Below, piece by piece: positions 53,693 to 63,465 of a DNA stretch of 64,000 nucleotides; within the stretch, counting starts at the first letter, position 1, and every line of letters starts with the position of its first letter. The stretch is from Emticicia oligotrophica DSM 17448 (lineage in GTDB: Bacteria; Bacteroidota; Bacteroidia; Cytophagales; Spirosomataceae), in contig NC_018748.1 in the NCBI RefSeq assembly GCF_000263195.1, positions 4,526,001 to 4,590,000 on the forward strand. The letters are read 5' to 3'. The translations under genes and the position numbers were made by a program. The notes beneath the pieces are model-generated. The model searched no databases. It was not told where the DNA came from and worked only from the letters and a program-made list of their open reading frames with translations.

Positions 53693-55225
53693 ATGAAATT
53701 CAAATTTATTCCTTTATTATTAGTAGGCACTCTCGCTTGGGCCCAACCCAAACCTGCTGCAAGCGTACAAACGCCTGCTCCATCAAAAGAAGAGAAGGCT
53801 TCTTCATTAACAATTCCTTTTAATCCAGATTCGTTTGTTACGACAGAACATGTAACAACCATAAAAGGCCAAAAAGTCCCTTTTCAAGCTCAAACGGGTA
53901 CAATGCCTGTTTTTGATGAAGATGGAAAGGCAATCGCAGGCTTATTTTATACGTATTATGAACGCTCAGATGTAAAAGATAGAGCGAGTCGTCCATTGGT
54001 GATTTCTTTTAATGGAGGCCCAGGTTCTGCTTCTGTTTGGATGCATATTGCTTATACTGGACCGCATCTTTTAAATATCGATGATGAAGGCTATCCTTTA
54101 CAACCTTATGGAATCAAAGAAAATCCCTACTCAATTCTTGATATTGCCGACATTGTTTTTGTAAATCCAGTAAATACAGGTTATTCAAGACCTACAAGTA
54201 AAGAAGTACCTAATTCTAAATTTTTTGGAGTTAACGCCGATATAAAATATTTAGCAGATTGGATAAATACTTTTGTGACAAGAACTAATCGTTGGGCTTC
54301 ACCAAAATATTTAATTGGAGAAAGTTATGGTACAACACGTGTATCAGGTTTAGCATTACAATTACAAAATAGCCAGTGGATGTATTTGAATGGAGTAATT
54401 TTAGTTTCTCCAACCACACTTGGAATCGAACGTGGAAATGCGTCGGGTGCAGCTTTAAAATTACCTTATTTCGCCGCTACGGCTTGGTATCATAAAGCCT
54501 TGAGCCCAGAATTGCAGAAAAAAGACTTAGTAGAAATGCTTCCAGAAGTAGAGAATTTTACAATTAATGAATTATTACCAGCCATAAGTAGAGGAGGATT
54601 CTTAGAAGATACTAAACGTAAAGAAATTGCTACCAAAATGGCAAAATATTCTGGCTTGTCAGAAAAAGTTATTCTTCAACAAAATTTCGATATTCCACTT
54701 GATTTCTTTTGGAAAGAATTGTTAAGAGATAAAGGTTTTACTGTAGGGCGACTTGATTCAAGATATAAGGGGATTGATAAAAAAGATGCTGGCGAAAAAC
54801 CAGACTTTAATTCAGAACTAACTTCTTGGCTTCATTCTTTTACCCCTGCAATAAATATTTATTTGAGAAATGACTTGAATTACAAAACAGACTTAAAGTA
54901 TTATATGTTTGGCCCTGTAAGCCCATGGGATAGGAGTGGAGACAATACTGGTGAAAACCTTCGTCAAGCAATGGCACAAAATCCTTATTTACATGTAATG
55001 GTGCAATCTGGATATTATGATGGTGCTTGCGATTATTTTAATGCTAAATATAATATGTGGCAAATGGACCCGAGTGGTAAATTAAAAGAACGTATGTCGT
55101 GGAAAGGTTATAGAAGTGGGCACATGATGTATTTACGTAGAGAGGATTTGGCAACGGCTAATGAGGATATACGAGAATTCATAAAAAAATCGCTTCCAAA
55201 GCCAAATCAATCAGCAAAATATTAA
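53693..55225 (+). CDS. Exported S10 serine carboxypeptidase-like protein
   Basis: This 510-residue protein has a signal peptide (about 1-17, ending TLAWAQ) and the S10 carboxypeptidase pattern: FNGGPGSASVWMH for the oxyanion site, IGESYGTTRVSG with the nucleophile serine, the aspartate region QSGYYDGACD, and the histidine in SGHMMY. It likely removes C-terminal residues from peptides in the periplasm or outside. The Gfo/Idh gene precedes it by 41 nt and may be co-transcribed. A clear terminator follows. Confidence 0.92.
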   Translation: MKFKFIPLLLVGTLAWAQPKPAASVQTPAPSKEEKASSLTIPFNPDSFVTTEHVTTIKGQKVPFQAQTGTMPVFDEDGKAIAGLFYTYYERSDVKDRASRPLVISFNGGPGSASVWMHIAYTGPHLLNIDDEGYPLQPYGIKENPYSILDIADIVFVNPVNTGYSRPTSKEVPNSKFFGVNADIKYLADWINTFVTRTNRWASPKYLIGESYGTTRVSGLALQLQNSQWMYLNGVILVSPTTLGIERGNASGAALKLPYFAATAWYHKALSPELQKKDLVEMLPEVENFTINELLPAISRGGFLEDTKRKEIATKMAKYSGLSEKVILQQNFDIPLDFFWKELLRDKGFTVGRLDSRYKGIDKKDAGEKPDFNSELTSWLHSFTPAINIYLRNDLNYKTDLKYYMFGPVSPWDRSGDNTGENLRQAMAQNPYLHVMVQSGYYDGACDYFNAKYNMWQMDPSGKLKERMSWKGYRSGHMMYLRREDLATANEDIREFIKKSLPKPNQSAKY

Positions 55226-55248
55226 TTTGAAATATTTACTTTCGTTTA

Positions 55249-55279
55249 GGAGGTTACGTAAATCACGTAGCCTCTTTTT
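55249..55279 (+). terminator. Terminator after the S10 peptidase gene
   Basis: A 10-bp stem with one G-T pair (55250-55259 with 55265-55274) and a 5-nt loop is followed by TTTTT, 24 nt after the stop. Confidence 0.85.
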
Positions 55280-55417
55280 ATTTTAATTGTACATGCAATT
55301 TTATTATTGTTTTAAATTTTCTTTATTAAATGTTTTTAAAATCAATGGTTTCTATTATGAAAATATTAACTATTAATTTTTTTTAATAAATAGTTAGAAA
55401 TTGAAAATTTTATACTT

Positions 55418-55425
55418 TATATTTG
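55418..55425 (+). promoter_or_regulatory. Predicted -7 box for the susC-susD unit
   Basis: TATATTTG matches TAnnTTTG exactly, 39 nt upstream of the SusC ATG. A TTG at 55401-55403 lies only 14 nt before it, shorter than usual for a -33 partner. Confidence 0.5.
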
Positions 55426-55464
55426 AATTTAAACATTTTTCAAACCTAATCTTTTTATTATTTT

Positions 55465-58400
55465 ATGAAACAACTATACCCTATTCCAATCAGGGTAAGG
55501 GCTATCATGCTTTTACTATTTTTCACTACTTCAGCAGTTTTTGCACAGAGAAAAATCACTGGTAAGGTTGCAGATGGCGAAAGTGGAGCAGGAGTTCCTG
55601 GTGCAACAGTTCAAGTAAAAGGAACTAACAAAGGAACTTCAACCGATGCCAATGGAGCATATACACTAGATGTACCGGCAGGTTCTACGCTTGTTTTTTC
55701 ATCAATTGGATATTTATCAGTTGAAGAGGCTGTTGGAAATCGTTCAATTATTGAAGTTGTGCTTCAGTCAGATGCAAAAGCACTCAGTGAAGTTGTTGTA
55801 ACTGGTTACGCTACACAACGTAAAAAAGACATTACTGGTGCAGTAACAGTTGTAGGTGCTAAGGAGTTAACAGCCTTACCTGCAGCAAGTGTTACGCAAA
55901 TGCTACAAGGTCGTGCTGCTGGGGTTACCGTGGGTAACGACAACTCACCGGGTGGAGGAACCATGGTTCGTGTACGTGGTTTTGGTTCTATCAATAATAA
56001 TAGTCCTTTATACATAATTGATGGTACTCCAACTCAAGGAACATTAAATCAAATTAATCCAAATGATATTGAAACAATGCAGGTATTGAAAGATGCCTCT
56101 GCTGCTTCTATCTATGGTGCTCGTGCAGCCAATGGTGTTGTAATTATCACAACAAAAAGAGGCTCAGCAGGTGAACCAAAAATTACCTTTGATATGTACA
56201 CTGGTACTCAAAGAGTTGGGAAAACACTTGATTTATTAAACACACAAGAGTTAGGTCAACTTTATTATCAGTCTGAAATTGGTGCGGGTCGTCCAGCTGG
56301 AACTTCACCATCTGCACAGTACAAGTTTACACCAGATGGACAAATCACTGTTGCCGATTACATTTATCCGAACGTATTTGGTGCATTACCTGCAAATTAC
56401 ACGTATACTAATGATATCAATGACCCAAATTTAGGTAAGACGGCTTTCAATATTACTAAAGCTAATAAAGAGGGTACTGATTGGCAACACGTAATTTTTG
56501 GACCAGCTAAAATTCAAAATTATCAATTAGGTGCAACTGGTGGTTCAAAAAATGGTAAGTATTCAATTTCTGGTAATTATTTTGACCAAGATGGTATCTT
56601 ACAATACACGTCATACAAGCGTTACTCAGTTCGTGCGAATACAGAATTTACAAAGAACCGTTTAACTTTTGGTGAAAACTTTACAGTATCTTATGATGAG
56701 AGAGTGGGTGTTCCATCTGGAAATCAAAATGAAAGTAACCCAATCTCATTTGCAATTCGTATTCAACCAATTATTCCTGTTTATGATATTACAGGAGGTC
56801 CAAAAGCATTGGGTGGTACAAATACCTCTGATTTGAATGGATTTGCAGGTAGCCGTGGTTCTAACTTAGGTAATGCTCCTAATCCATTTGCTAGACAATG
56901 GCGTGAAAAAGATAACATAATCAAAGGAACACACATCTTCGGAAATATATTCGCAGAATTAGAAATTATTAAAAACTTGAAATTTAGAAGTAGTCTAGGA
57001 GTTGAGTTTAATAATTATAATTTCTCTCAATATTTAAATAGAGATATCGAAGCAGCCGAAGCTAGAAATGCCAATAGTTTAACAGTTTCAAATAACCTCG
57101 ACCGTGCAATTACTTGGTTCAATACTTTAAACTACAGTAAAACATTTGGTAATCATAACTTAAATTTCTTGGCTGGTACAGAGGCAGTTCAAACTTATGC
57201 CTTTGGTTTTAGTGCTGCAAGAAGTAACTTCGCATTTGATGATTTATCTTATCGTTATTTGAACCTAGGTGCTGCAGCAGGTTTATCAAACTCAGGTTCT
57301 GGTGCTACACTTACTGCTTTGTTCTCTCAGTTCGGAAAAGTAAACTATAGCTACAAAGATTTCTTACTAGCTGACGTTACTCTTCGTCGCGATGGTTCTT
57401 CTCGTTTCTCTCCTGCATACCGTTATGGTGTATTCCCAGCATTTTCAGTGGGTCTTCGTATGACTGAGTTTGATTTTATGAAAAAACTTACATTCTTGGA
57501 TGATATGAAAATCAGAGCAGGTTGGGGTAAAACAGGTAATCAGTTAATTCCAAACGTTTACAATGGTTATACTCTTTACACGCCAGACCCTAATAACAAT
57601 GCTTATGACATTTCTGGTTCTGGAAACTCAATTGCTAATGGTTTCGATTTAACTCAGTTCGGTAATCCGAATGGTCGTTGGGAGACTAATACATCGACAA
57701 ACTTTGGTATTGATGCAACAATGTTGAAGAGTAAGTTAGAGTTCGTTTTAGATATTTATAGCAGATTAACTTCTAACATGCTTACGCAAGTGCCAATTCC
57801 AAGAACTGGTGGTTCTGCAACAATTCCTTATGTAAATATTGGAGAGGTAAGTAACAAAGGTATTGACATTAATTTAACTTATCGTGATAAAATTGGTCAA
57901 CTTCGTTATAGCGTAAGTGGTATGATTAGTCATTACAAAAACAATGTTGTAAAACTTAATAATGACCCTAATGCTACCATTTTTGGATTTACTACACGTC
58001 TTCCAGCAATTTCTGTAACTAAAGCAGGCTTACCAATTTCAAGCTTCTATGGTTATATCATTGATGGTGTAATCAAAGATGATGCAGAAGCCGCAGCGGC
58101 TCCGAAATTTGGTTCTTATACTCGTGCAGGTGTATTCAAGTTTAGAGATATCAACGGCGACGGTGTAATTACAGCAGCTGATAAAACAATCATTGGTAAT
58201 CCGCATCCTGATTTTACATATGGTTTTAATATCAACTTAGGTTATAAAAACTGGGATTTAGCAATTTTTGCACAAGGGTCACAAGGAAATGATATCTTTA
58301 ATTATCAAAAATTCTGGACTGATTTCAATACTTTCCAAGGAAACCGCTCTAAAGATATGCTTTACAACTCTTGGAAAAAACCAGGTGATAATGCGTTATT

Positions 58401-58719
58401 ACCACGTTTAAATTCTCAAGATGGTACAAGTCAGCAAATTTCAAGCTATTTTGTTGAAGATGGTTCATACATGAGAATCAAGAATATTCAATTAACATAT
58501 TCATTCCCTGCAGCCCTGATTCAAAAAATCAAGTTAAGTTCTGCTCAAATTTATATTCAAGGACAAAACCTATTTACATTTACAAAATACAAAGGTCTTG
58601 ACCCAGATATTAACTTAAGAAACTCAGGTACTGACAACCAAGATATTCACATGGGTATTGACGAAGGTGCATTCCCTGTTGCAAAATCTTATAATGTTGG
58701 TGTAAGAATTGGATTCTAA
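55465..58719 (+). CDS. SusC/RagA TonB-dependent outer-membrane transporter
   Basis: This 1084-residue protein has a signal peptide (about 1-28, ending AVFAQ), a carboxypeptidase-like N-terminal domain (KITGKVADGESGAGVPG), a TonB-box region with EVVVTGYATQRKKDITG, a plug domain (VRGFGSINNNSPLYIIDG, then LKDASAASIYGARAANG) and a 22-strand-type barrel ending in RIGF. It imports oligosaccharides or other large nutrients with its SusD partner. Its substrate is not readable, though GH67 and other glycan genes lie nearby. SusD follows after 28 nt. Confidence 0.97.
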   Translation: MKQLYPIPIRVRAIMLLLFFTTSAVFAQRKITGKVADGESGAGVPGATVQVKGTNKGTSTDANGAYTLDVPAGSTLVFSSIGYLSVEEAVGNRSIIEVVLQSDAKALSEVVVTGYATQRKKDITGAVTVVGAKELTALPAASVTQMLQGRAAGVTVGNDNSPGGGTMVRVRGFGSINNNSPLYIIDGTPTQGTLNQINPNDIETMQVLKDASAASIYGARAANGVVIITTKRGSAGEPKITFDMYTGTQRVGKTLDLLNTQELGQLYYQSEIGAGRPAGTSPSAQYKFTPDGQITVADYIYPNVFGALPANYTYTNDINDPNLGKTAFNITKANKEGTDWQHVIFGPAKIQNYQLGATGGSKNGKYSISGNYFDQDGILQYTSYKRYSVRANTEFTKNRLTFGENFTVSYDERVGVPSGNQNESNPISFAIRIQPIIPVYDITGGPKALGGTNTSDLNGFAGSRGSNLGNAPNPFARQWREKDNIIKGTHIFGNIFAELEIIKNLKFRSSLGVEFNNYNFSQYLNRDIEAAEARNANSLTVSNNLDRAITWFNTLNYSKTFGNHNLNFLAGTEAVQTYAFGFSAARSNFAFDDLSYRYLNLGAAAGLSNSGSGATLTALFSQFGKVNYSYKDFLLADVTLRRDGSSRFSPAYRYGVFPAFSVGLRMTEFDFMKKLTFLDDMKIRAGWGKTGNQLIPNVYNGYTLYTPDPNNNAYDISGSGNSIANGFDLTQFGNPNGRWETNTSTNFGIDATMLKSKLEFVLDIYSRLTSNMLTQVPIPRTGGSATIPYVNIGEVSNKGIDINLTYRDKIGQLRYSVSGMISHYKNNVVKLNNDPNATIFGFTTRLPAISVTKAGLPISSFYGYIIDGVIKDDAEAAAAPKFGSYTRAGVFKFRDINGDGVITAADKTIIGNPHPDFTYGFNINLGYKNWDLAIFAQGSQGNDIFNYQKFWTDFNTFQGNRSKDMLYNSWKKPGDNALLPRLNSQDGTSQQISSYFVEDGSYMRIKNIQLTYSFPAALIQKIKLSSAQIYIQGQNLFTFTKYKGLDPDINLRNSGTDNQDIHMGIDEGAFPVAKSYNVGVRIGF

Positions 58720-58747
58720 TTGATAAAATATTAAAAGAAAAATTACA

Positions 58748-60508
58748 ATGAAAAAACTTTTTATAATTGGATTGATTGGAATAAGCTTCTCTTGTTCAGA
58801 ATCATTCTTTGATATTCAACCGCAAGGAGCGGCCTCATTGGCTTCTCTTACGAATAAAAATGGCGTAAATGCCGTTTTGATTGGTGCATACTCCCTACTT
58901 GATGGAGTTGGTGCAGGTAATACTGGTCGTCAATCAACTATTTCAAACTATGTATTTGGTGGTATTACTAGTGGTGATGCAGTAAAAGGTACTGATATTG
59001 GTGACCAACCAGAACAAGAATATATTGAACAGTTTAACTGGTTATCAGATAATACTTATTTTTTAGGTAAATGGCAACATTCTTATGATGGTGTTGCTCG
59101 CTCAAATGATGCTATTCAACTCGTATCAAATCCAGATGTAAAGGATATGACCGATGCTGAAAAGAATCAAGTGATTGCTGAAGCTCGCTTTTTACGTGGT
59201 CATTACCATTTTGAGGCTAAGAAAATGTGGAATATGGTTCCGTATATTGATGATAAAACATACAATCCAGCAGACCCGAATTCAACTAAAATCCCTAATG
59301 ACCAAGATATTTGGTCAAAAATTGAGGCTGATTTTCAGTTTGCTGCTGATAATTTACCAGCAACACAATCTCAAAAGGGACGTGCAACTAAATGGGCTGC
59401 AAAGACATATTTAGCAAAAGCATTAATTTTTCAAAAGAAATGGGCAGCTGCTAAAGTATTGTTAGAAGACGTATATAAAAATTCTGGTAAAAGATTAATG
59501 CCAAATTACCATGATAATTACCGTAATATTACAAATAACAACGCCGAGTCAATTTTTGAAGTCGAATTCTCAGTGAATGATGGTACAAACGGGAACAATG
59601 GTAATGCAGGTGATAACCTTAACTGGCCTTATTCTGCTAATGCACCTGGTAGAGGATGTTGTGGTTTTTATTTACCATCGCAAAACCTCGTGAATGCATT
59701 CAAAACTGCTGATGGTCTCCCAATGATTGGTTCTACACCCGATGGTACTTCCGACACTTATAATAAAGTTGATTTACCAAATGACCAAGGCTTAAAATCT
59801 GACCAAGCTTTCAACCTTGACAAGTCAGTACCAGTTGACCCTCGTCTTGATTGGACGGTTGGTCGTCGTGGAGTTAACTTTTTAGATTGGGGTCCGATGC
59901 CTGGTTATTCTTGGATTCGTAACCAAAACTATTCAGGACCATACATTGGTAAAAAATGGATGTATTATCTTGCGGATGAAGGAAGTTCAACACACTCAAC
60001 TTCTAAGCGTAACGTAAATAATAACTATCGTTTATTGAAACTTTCATCAGTAATACTTTGGTTAGCAGAATGTGAAACTGAACTTGGAAACTTACAAGCA
60101 GCTGAAGATTATGTAAATATGATTCGTTTGCGTGCAAAAACTGGTTCTGTTCAAGACCCATCAGTTAACTATGTAGTTAATCCATATCCAAAAGGAACTT
60201 TTGCAGAGAAAGGTGCTGATTTTGCAAGAAATGCTGTTCGTATGGAAAACCGCTTAGAATTTGCCATGGAAGGACATCGCTTCTTTGATTTGGTACGTTG
60301 GGGTATTGCTGAAAAATACTTGAATAAATACCTTGCAGAAGAATCAATTGATGGCAAAGATTTATCTGGAAGAACTTATAACAAGCGTGTTTATTTACAA
60401 GGGAAAACCTTTACATCTAAGAATGCTTATTTCCCATTGCCAAATGATGAAATTTTAAATAGCCAAAAAGATGGAAAGCCTACTTTAAAACAAAATCCTG
60501 GATATTAA
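58748..60508 (+). CDS. SusD/RagB substrate-binding lipoprotein
   Basis: This 586-residue protein has a lipoprotein signal with lipobox ISFSC (cysteine near residue 16), then TPR-like helices (AEARFLRGHYHFEAKKMW) and the C-terminal SusD landmarks EFAMEGHRFFDLVRWG and FPLPNDEIL. It sits on the outer face and forms the lid of the SusC transporter encoded 28 nt upstream. A strong terminator follows, so the pair is probably transcribed without enzymes. Confidence 0.96.
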   Translation: MKKLFIIGLIGISFSCSESFFDIQPQGAASLASLTNKNGVNAVLIGAYSLLDGVGAGNTGRQSTISNYVFGGITSGDAVKGTDIGDQPEQEYIEQFNWLSDNTYFLGKWQHSYDGVARSNDAIQLVSNPDVKDMTDAEKNQVIAEARFLRGHYHFEAKKMWNMVPYIDDKTYNPADPNSTKIPNDQDIWSKIEADFQFAADNLPATQSQKGRATKWAAKTYLAKALIFQKKWAAAKVLLEDVYKNSGKRLMPNYHDNYRNITNNNAESIFEVEFSVNDGTNGNNGNAGDNLNWPYSANAPGRGCCGFYLPSQNLVNAFKTADGLPMIGSTPDGTSDTYNKVDLPNDQGLKSDQAFNLDKSVPVDPRLDWTVGRRGVNFLDWGPMPGYSWIRNQNYSGPYIGKKWMYYLADEGSSTHSTSKRNVNNNYRLLKLSSVILWLAECETELGNLQAAEDYVNMIRLRAKTGSVQDPSVNYVVNPYPKGTFAEKGADFARNAVRMENRLEFAMEGHRFFDLVRWGIAEKYLNKYLAEESIDGKDLSGRTYNKRVYLQGKTFTSKNAYFPLPNDEILNSQKDGKPTLKQNPGY

Positions 60509-60529
60509 TCCTTTGAATTGCTAATAATC

Positions 60530-60565
60530 AAAAAAGCCAAAGTACAACTGTATTTTGGCTTTTTT
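60530..60565 (+). terminator. Terminator after susD
   Basis: A 16-bp stem with one G-T pair (60530-60545 with 60550-60565) and a 4-nt loop ends in a T-run, 21 nt after the stop. Confidence 0.9.
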
Positions 60566-60580
60566 ATTAAGTAAAGAGCT

Positions 60581-60588
60581 TATTTTTG
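60581..60588 (+). promoter_or_regulatory. Predicted -7 box for the cytochrome-LRR gene
   Basis: TATTTTTG matches TAnnTTTG exactly, 19 nt upstream of the ATG. A TTTG at 60554-60557, inside the preceding terminator, lies 23 nt before it. Confidence 0.4.
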
Positions 60589-60607
60589 TTATAAATTACA
60601 TCCTTCA

Positions 60608-62116
60608 ATGGTTATTATCTCAATTTCAGACTGGTTTACATTTATTGGACGTTTTCATCCATTAATGGTTCATTTACCAATTGGTTTTTTTTCAATTTTG
60701 GTAGTGATTGAAACATTAAATAGGTACAATTATTTAGAAGTACATAAAAAAGTAATTCAAGTAATTATATTTTGTTCAACACTCAGTGCAATTTCTTCAT
60801 GTATTCTTGGCTATTTTTTATCGTTGGAAGGTGGATATAATGAAGAAATATTGGTAGAACATCAAAATCAAGGAATAGTATTTTCAGTTTTAAACTTATT
60901 AATGTTTTGTTTAAAATTAGATTATTCAGAAATAAGAATACCATTTTCTAAAAGGATTTATGATGTATTACTACTTCTTACAACATTAATGATGATAATT
61001 ACTGGTCATCATGGAGGTAATCTGACTCATGGAGAAGATTATTTAACAGAAAAATTACCTTTTAATAAGAAAAATAATGAAAGTAGTGTTGCATTATCAA
61101 ATTCAACTAAAAATCTCGATAAAAATACGGTAATTGTTTATAAAGACATTATCAAACCAATATTTAAACAAAAGTGTGAACAATGTCATAATGCCTCAAA
61201 AATGAAGGGGAATTTAAGAATGGATGAGGTTTCCTTTTTTAAAAAAGGAGGGAAACATGGAGAAATTTTTAAAGCGAATGATGCTGAAGGGAGCGAATTT
61301 ATTAAAAGGATTCTACTTCCCGAGTCAAACGATGAACATATGCCTCCTAAAGGAAAACCACAAATTACCGAAGATGAACTTAATTTATTGAGATGGTGGA
61401 TTCAAGAAGGTGCATCATTTGATAAAAAATTTGTAGAATTTGAGATTGGTAATGAAATTAATCAATCCCTTTCAGGTTTAGGTTTTCTTTTTTCTGATGA
61501 AAATAAACGAAATGCAAGAAATAATCAAACTGGTTTTATCCTTGAAGAAAAGATTTTAAATGAACCAATCACAACAATTAATGAATCGTTAATTCAAAAA
61601 ATTAAGGAAAGCGGTGGTCTGGTTTTACCTATTTCTCAAAATAAAAATTATGTTGAAATTAGCTTTGTAAATAATAAAAATCTCAATGATGAAAATATTC
61701 AATCAATACTAGGAGCAGAAAAACAAACAATCTGGCTAAAACTTTCGAATACCAAAATTACTGACAATGCTGGTGCTGTTATTGAGAAAATGACAAATAC
61801 CACAAGACTCAATCTATTTAATACTAAAGTTACAGATAAAATTCTAACCAATATTCAAAAACTTCCGAAATTAGAATATTTGAATCTTGTTGGAACGGGT
61901 GTTTCTGATGCAGGTTTGAACAGTATTATCCAAATGAAAAATCTTAAGAAGCTTTATATTTGGAACACTAAAATAACAGATGAAGGGCTAAATAAAATAA
62001 AAAACAATTTACCAAACTTAGATATAGAAAATGGTATTACTGAAAAAATGAAGATAGATTATTTGAATTTAAAGCAAAATGAAGTGAGTGACGACGTTTA
62101 TAAGAAAAAGGATTGA
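60608..62116 (+). CDS. DUF2231 membrane domain - c-type cytochrome - leucine-rich repeat fusion
   Basis: This 502-residue protein joins three parts. Residues about 1-145 form four membrane helices of DUF2231 type (GRFHPLMVHLPIGFFS). Residues about 170-285 form a cytochrome c domain of the type common in Planctomycetes, with heme motif CEQCH near residue 195 and MPPKGKPQITEDE supplying a possible axial methionine. Residues about 340-480 contain short leucine-rich repeats (LKLSNTKITDNAG, LNLVGTGVSDAG, LYIWNTKITDEG). The function is unknown; a membrane redox or sensing role is plausible. It lies just after the SusCD pair but has its own predicted promoter. Confidence 0.85.
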   Translation: MVIISISDWFTFIGRFHPLMVHLPIGFFSILVVIETLNRYNYLEVHKKVIQVIIFCSTLSAISSCILGYFLSLEGGYNEEILVEHQNQGIVFSVLNLLMFCLKLDYSEIRIPFSKRIYDVLLLLTTLMMIITGHHGGNLTHGEDYLTEKLPFNKKNNESSVALSNSTKNLDKNTVIVYKDIIKPIFKQKCEQCHNASKMKGNLRMDEVSFFKKGGKHGEIFKANDAEGSEFIKRILLPESNDEHMPPKGKPQITEDELNLLRWWIQEGASFDKKFVEFEIGNEINQSLSGLGFLFSDENKRNARNNQTGFILEEKILNEPITTINESLIQKIKESGGLVLPISQNKNYVEISFVNNKNLNDENIQSILGAEKQTIWLKLSNTKITDNAGAVIEKMTNTTRLNLFNTKVTDKILTNIQKLPKLEYLNLVGTGVSDAGLNSIIQMKNLKKLYIWNTKITDEGLNKIKNNLPNLDIENGITEKMKIDYLNLKQNEVSDDVYKKKD

Positions 62117-62132
62117 ATATTCAATCCTTTTT
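62105..62132. terminator. Shared terminator overlapping a stop codon
   Basis: A palindromic hairpin AAAAAGGATTGAA-TA-TTCAATCC followed by T's spans the stop codon of the cytochrome-LRR gene (62114-62116) and reaches the stop of the convergent cupin gene (62121). It can serve both genes. Confidence 0.75.
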
Positions 62133-62537
62133 TGTGTTATTTATAAAATTTTGAATTTCAATATCTTGTGCTTCTGAATAACTTGGATAAATATAATCAG
62201 TTGGGTCATAATTCTCATTAGAAACTACCAAAACAATAGCGTTATCTGTAAAGTTTTCGAGTGTATGCCAATCTTGAGGTTCAAGTACTAGAACTTTGTT
62301 AGGCTCATCAAGGGCGAATACCATTTTTTTATCTGGTGTTTCCACGTATATTTCGCACGACCCTTGTAAGCACATTAATGCTTGCCATGCTTTTATGTGT
62401 CTATGCCCACCTCGGGTTTCCCCATCAGCATTGGTAATATAAAAAATCCTTTTTAGTGAACCAGGTAATATATTCTCAAAAACTGTTAAATCGCCCCTTT
62501 CGCCCGAATGAACGGGTAAAGTATGTATTTTTGGCAT
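62121..62537 (-). CDS. FdtA/QdtA-type cupin (sugar 3,4-ketoisomerase family)
   Basis: This 138-residue protein is a cupin of the FdtA/QdtA (WxcM-like) family, with the active-site segment GGHRHIKAWQALMCLQG and a following EPQDWHTLENF. Characterised members isomerise dTDP-4-keto-6-deoxyglucose to the 3-keto sugar for making amino-deoxy sugars of surface polysaccharides. No dTDP-sugar genes (rfbA/rfbB, aminotransferase) are next to it here, so its role is uncertain. The length is usual. Confidence 0.85.
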   Translation of the reverse strand: MPKIHTLPVHSGERGDLTVFENILPGSLKRIFYITNADGETRGGHRHIKAWQALMCLQGSCEIYVETPDKKMVFALDEPNKVLVLEPQDWHTLENFTDNAIVLVVSNENYDPTDYIYPSYSEAQDIEIQNFINNTKKD

Positions 62538-62670
62538 TGTTTTTAGTGTATTAATTTTAAAGAGTTTGTTGAATTTTCATAAAGTCCTAGTAAAATTAAT
62601 AAATAATCGGATTTTTTGTATGTAAATACACTAAATTTTATTGCTGAGCAGTAACATTACGATTAATTAT

Positions 62671-63447
62671 TCAAAATCCAATCGAATTGCCCCCGTCTAC
62701 AGGTAAAGAGGCACCTGTAATATAAGCTGAAGATTCTGATGATAAAAATACAGCAGCCCATCCAATATCTGATGGTTTTCCAAAATGCCCCATTGGTGTT
62801 CTTCTTAGTGCACGATTCATTCTATCGGGGTCGCTATTCATAGCTGTTTTCATCATATTCGTTTCAATAAACCCTGGAGCAATGGCATTAACACGTATAT
62901 TATGGGGTGAAAACTCAGATGCTAATACCTTTACCATACCTTCAACCCCTGATTTTGAAGCGGCATAAGCAACTACTCTATCAATTCCATAGTAAGCCGC
63001 CATGGAAGAAATCATAATAATTGAGCCACTTTTACGGTTCATCATTTTTGAGGCTACTGCTCTGGTTAAGGCAAATACAGAGGTTAAATTGGTTTGAATA
63101 ATTCGATTGAAATCATCATTTGTTACTTCCAATGCTGGTTTTTTCATATTTATTCCAGCATTATTTACCAGTATATCAACAGGGCCTATCGTTGTCTCAA
63201 TTTTTTCAACAAGACCCTCTGTTGCTGTTAAATCAGTTACATCATTTACTACGTAATGAGCATTCGCACCTAATTCATTGACTGCTTCTTTAAGAGGATC
63301 TTCTCTTCTACCAGTAATGACAATTTTTGCACCAGCTTGAATCATACATTTGGCTATATCAAAGCCTATTCCACTACCTCCACCTGTAATGAGTCCAATT
63401 TTGCCCTCTAATGAAAATACTTTTGAAAAACTGCTATCTAATTGCAT
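62671..63447 (-). CDS. SDR family oxidoreductase (gluconate 5-dehydrogenase/KduD-like)
   Basis: This 258-residue SDR is complete: ITGGGSGIGFDIA for the cofactor, NNAGIN, ISSMAAYYGID with the catalytic serine, YAASKSGVEGM with tyrosine and lysine, and PVDGGNS at the end. The pattern resembles gluconate 5-dehydrogenases and KduD-type enzymes. It starts 18 nt after the GH67 alpha-glucuronidase gene, so a role in handling glucuronate or a product of it is likely but inferred from position. Exact substrate unknown. Confidence 0.9.
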   Translation of the reverse strand: MQLDSSFSKVFSLEGKIGLITGGGSGIGFDIAKCMIQAGAKIVITGRREDPLKEAVNELGANAHYVVNDVTDLTATEGLVEKIETTIGPVDILVNNAGINMKKPALEVTNDDFNRIIQTNLTSVFALTRAVASKMMNRKSGSIIMISSMAAYYGIDRVVAYAASKSGVEGMVKVLASEFSPHNIRVNAIAPGFIETNMMKTAMNSDPDRMNRALRRTPMGHFGKPSDIGWAAVFLSSESSAYITGASLPVDGGNSIGF

Positions 63448-63465
63448 AATAATAGGATTAATAAC

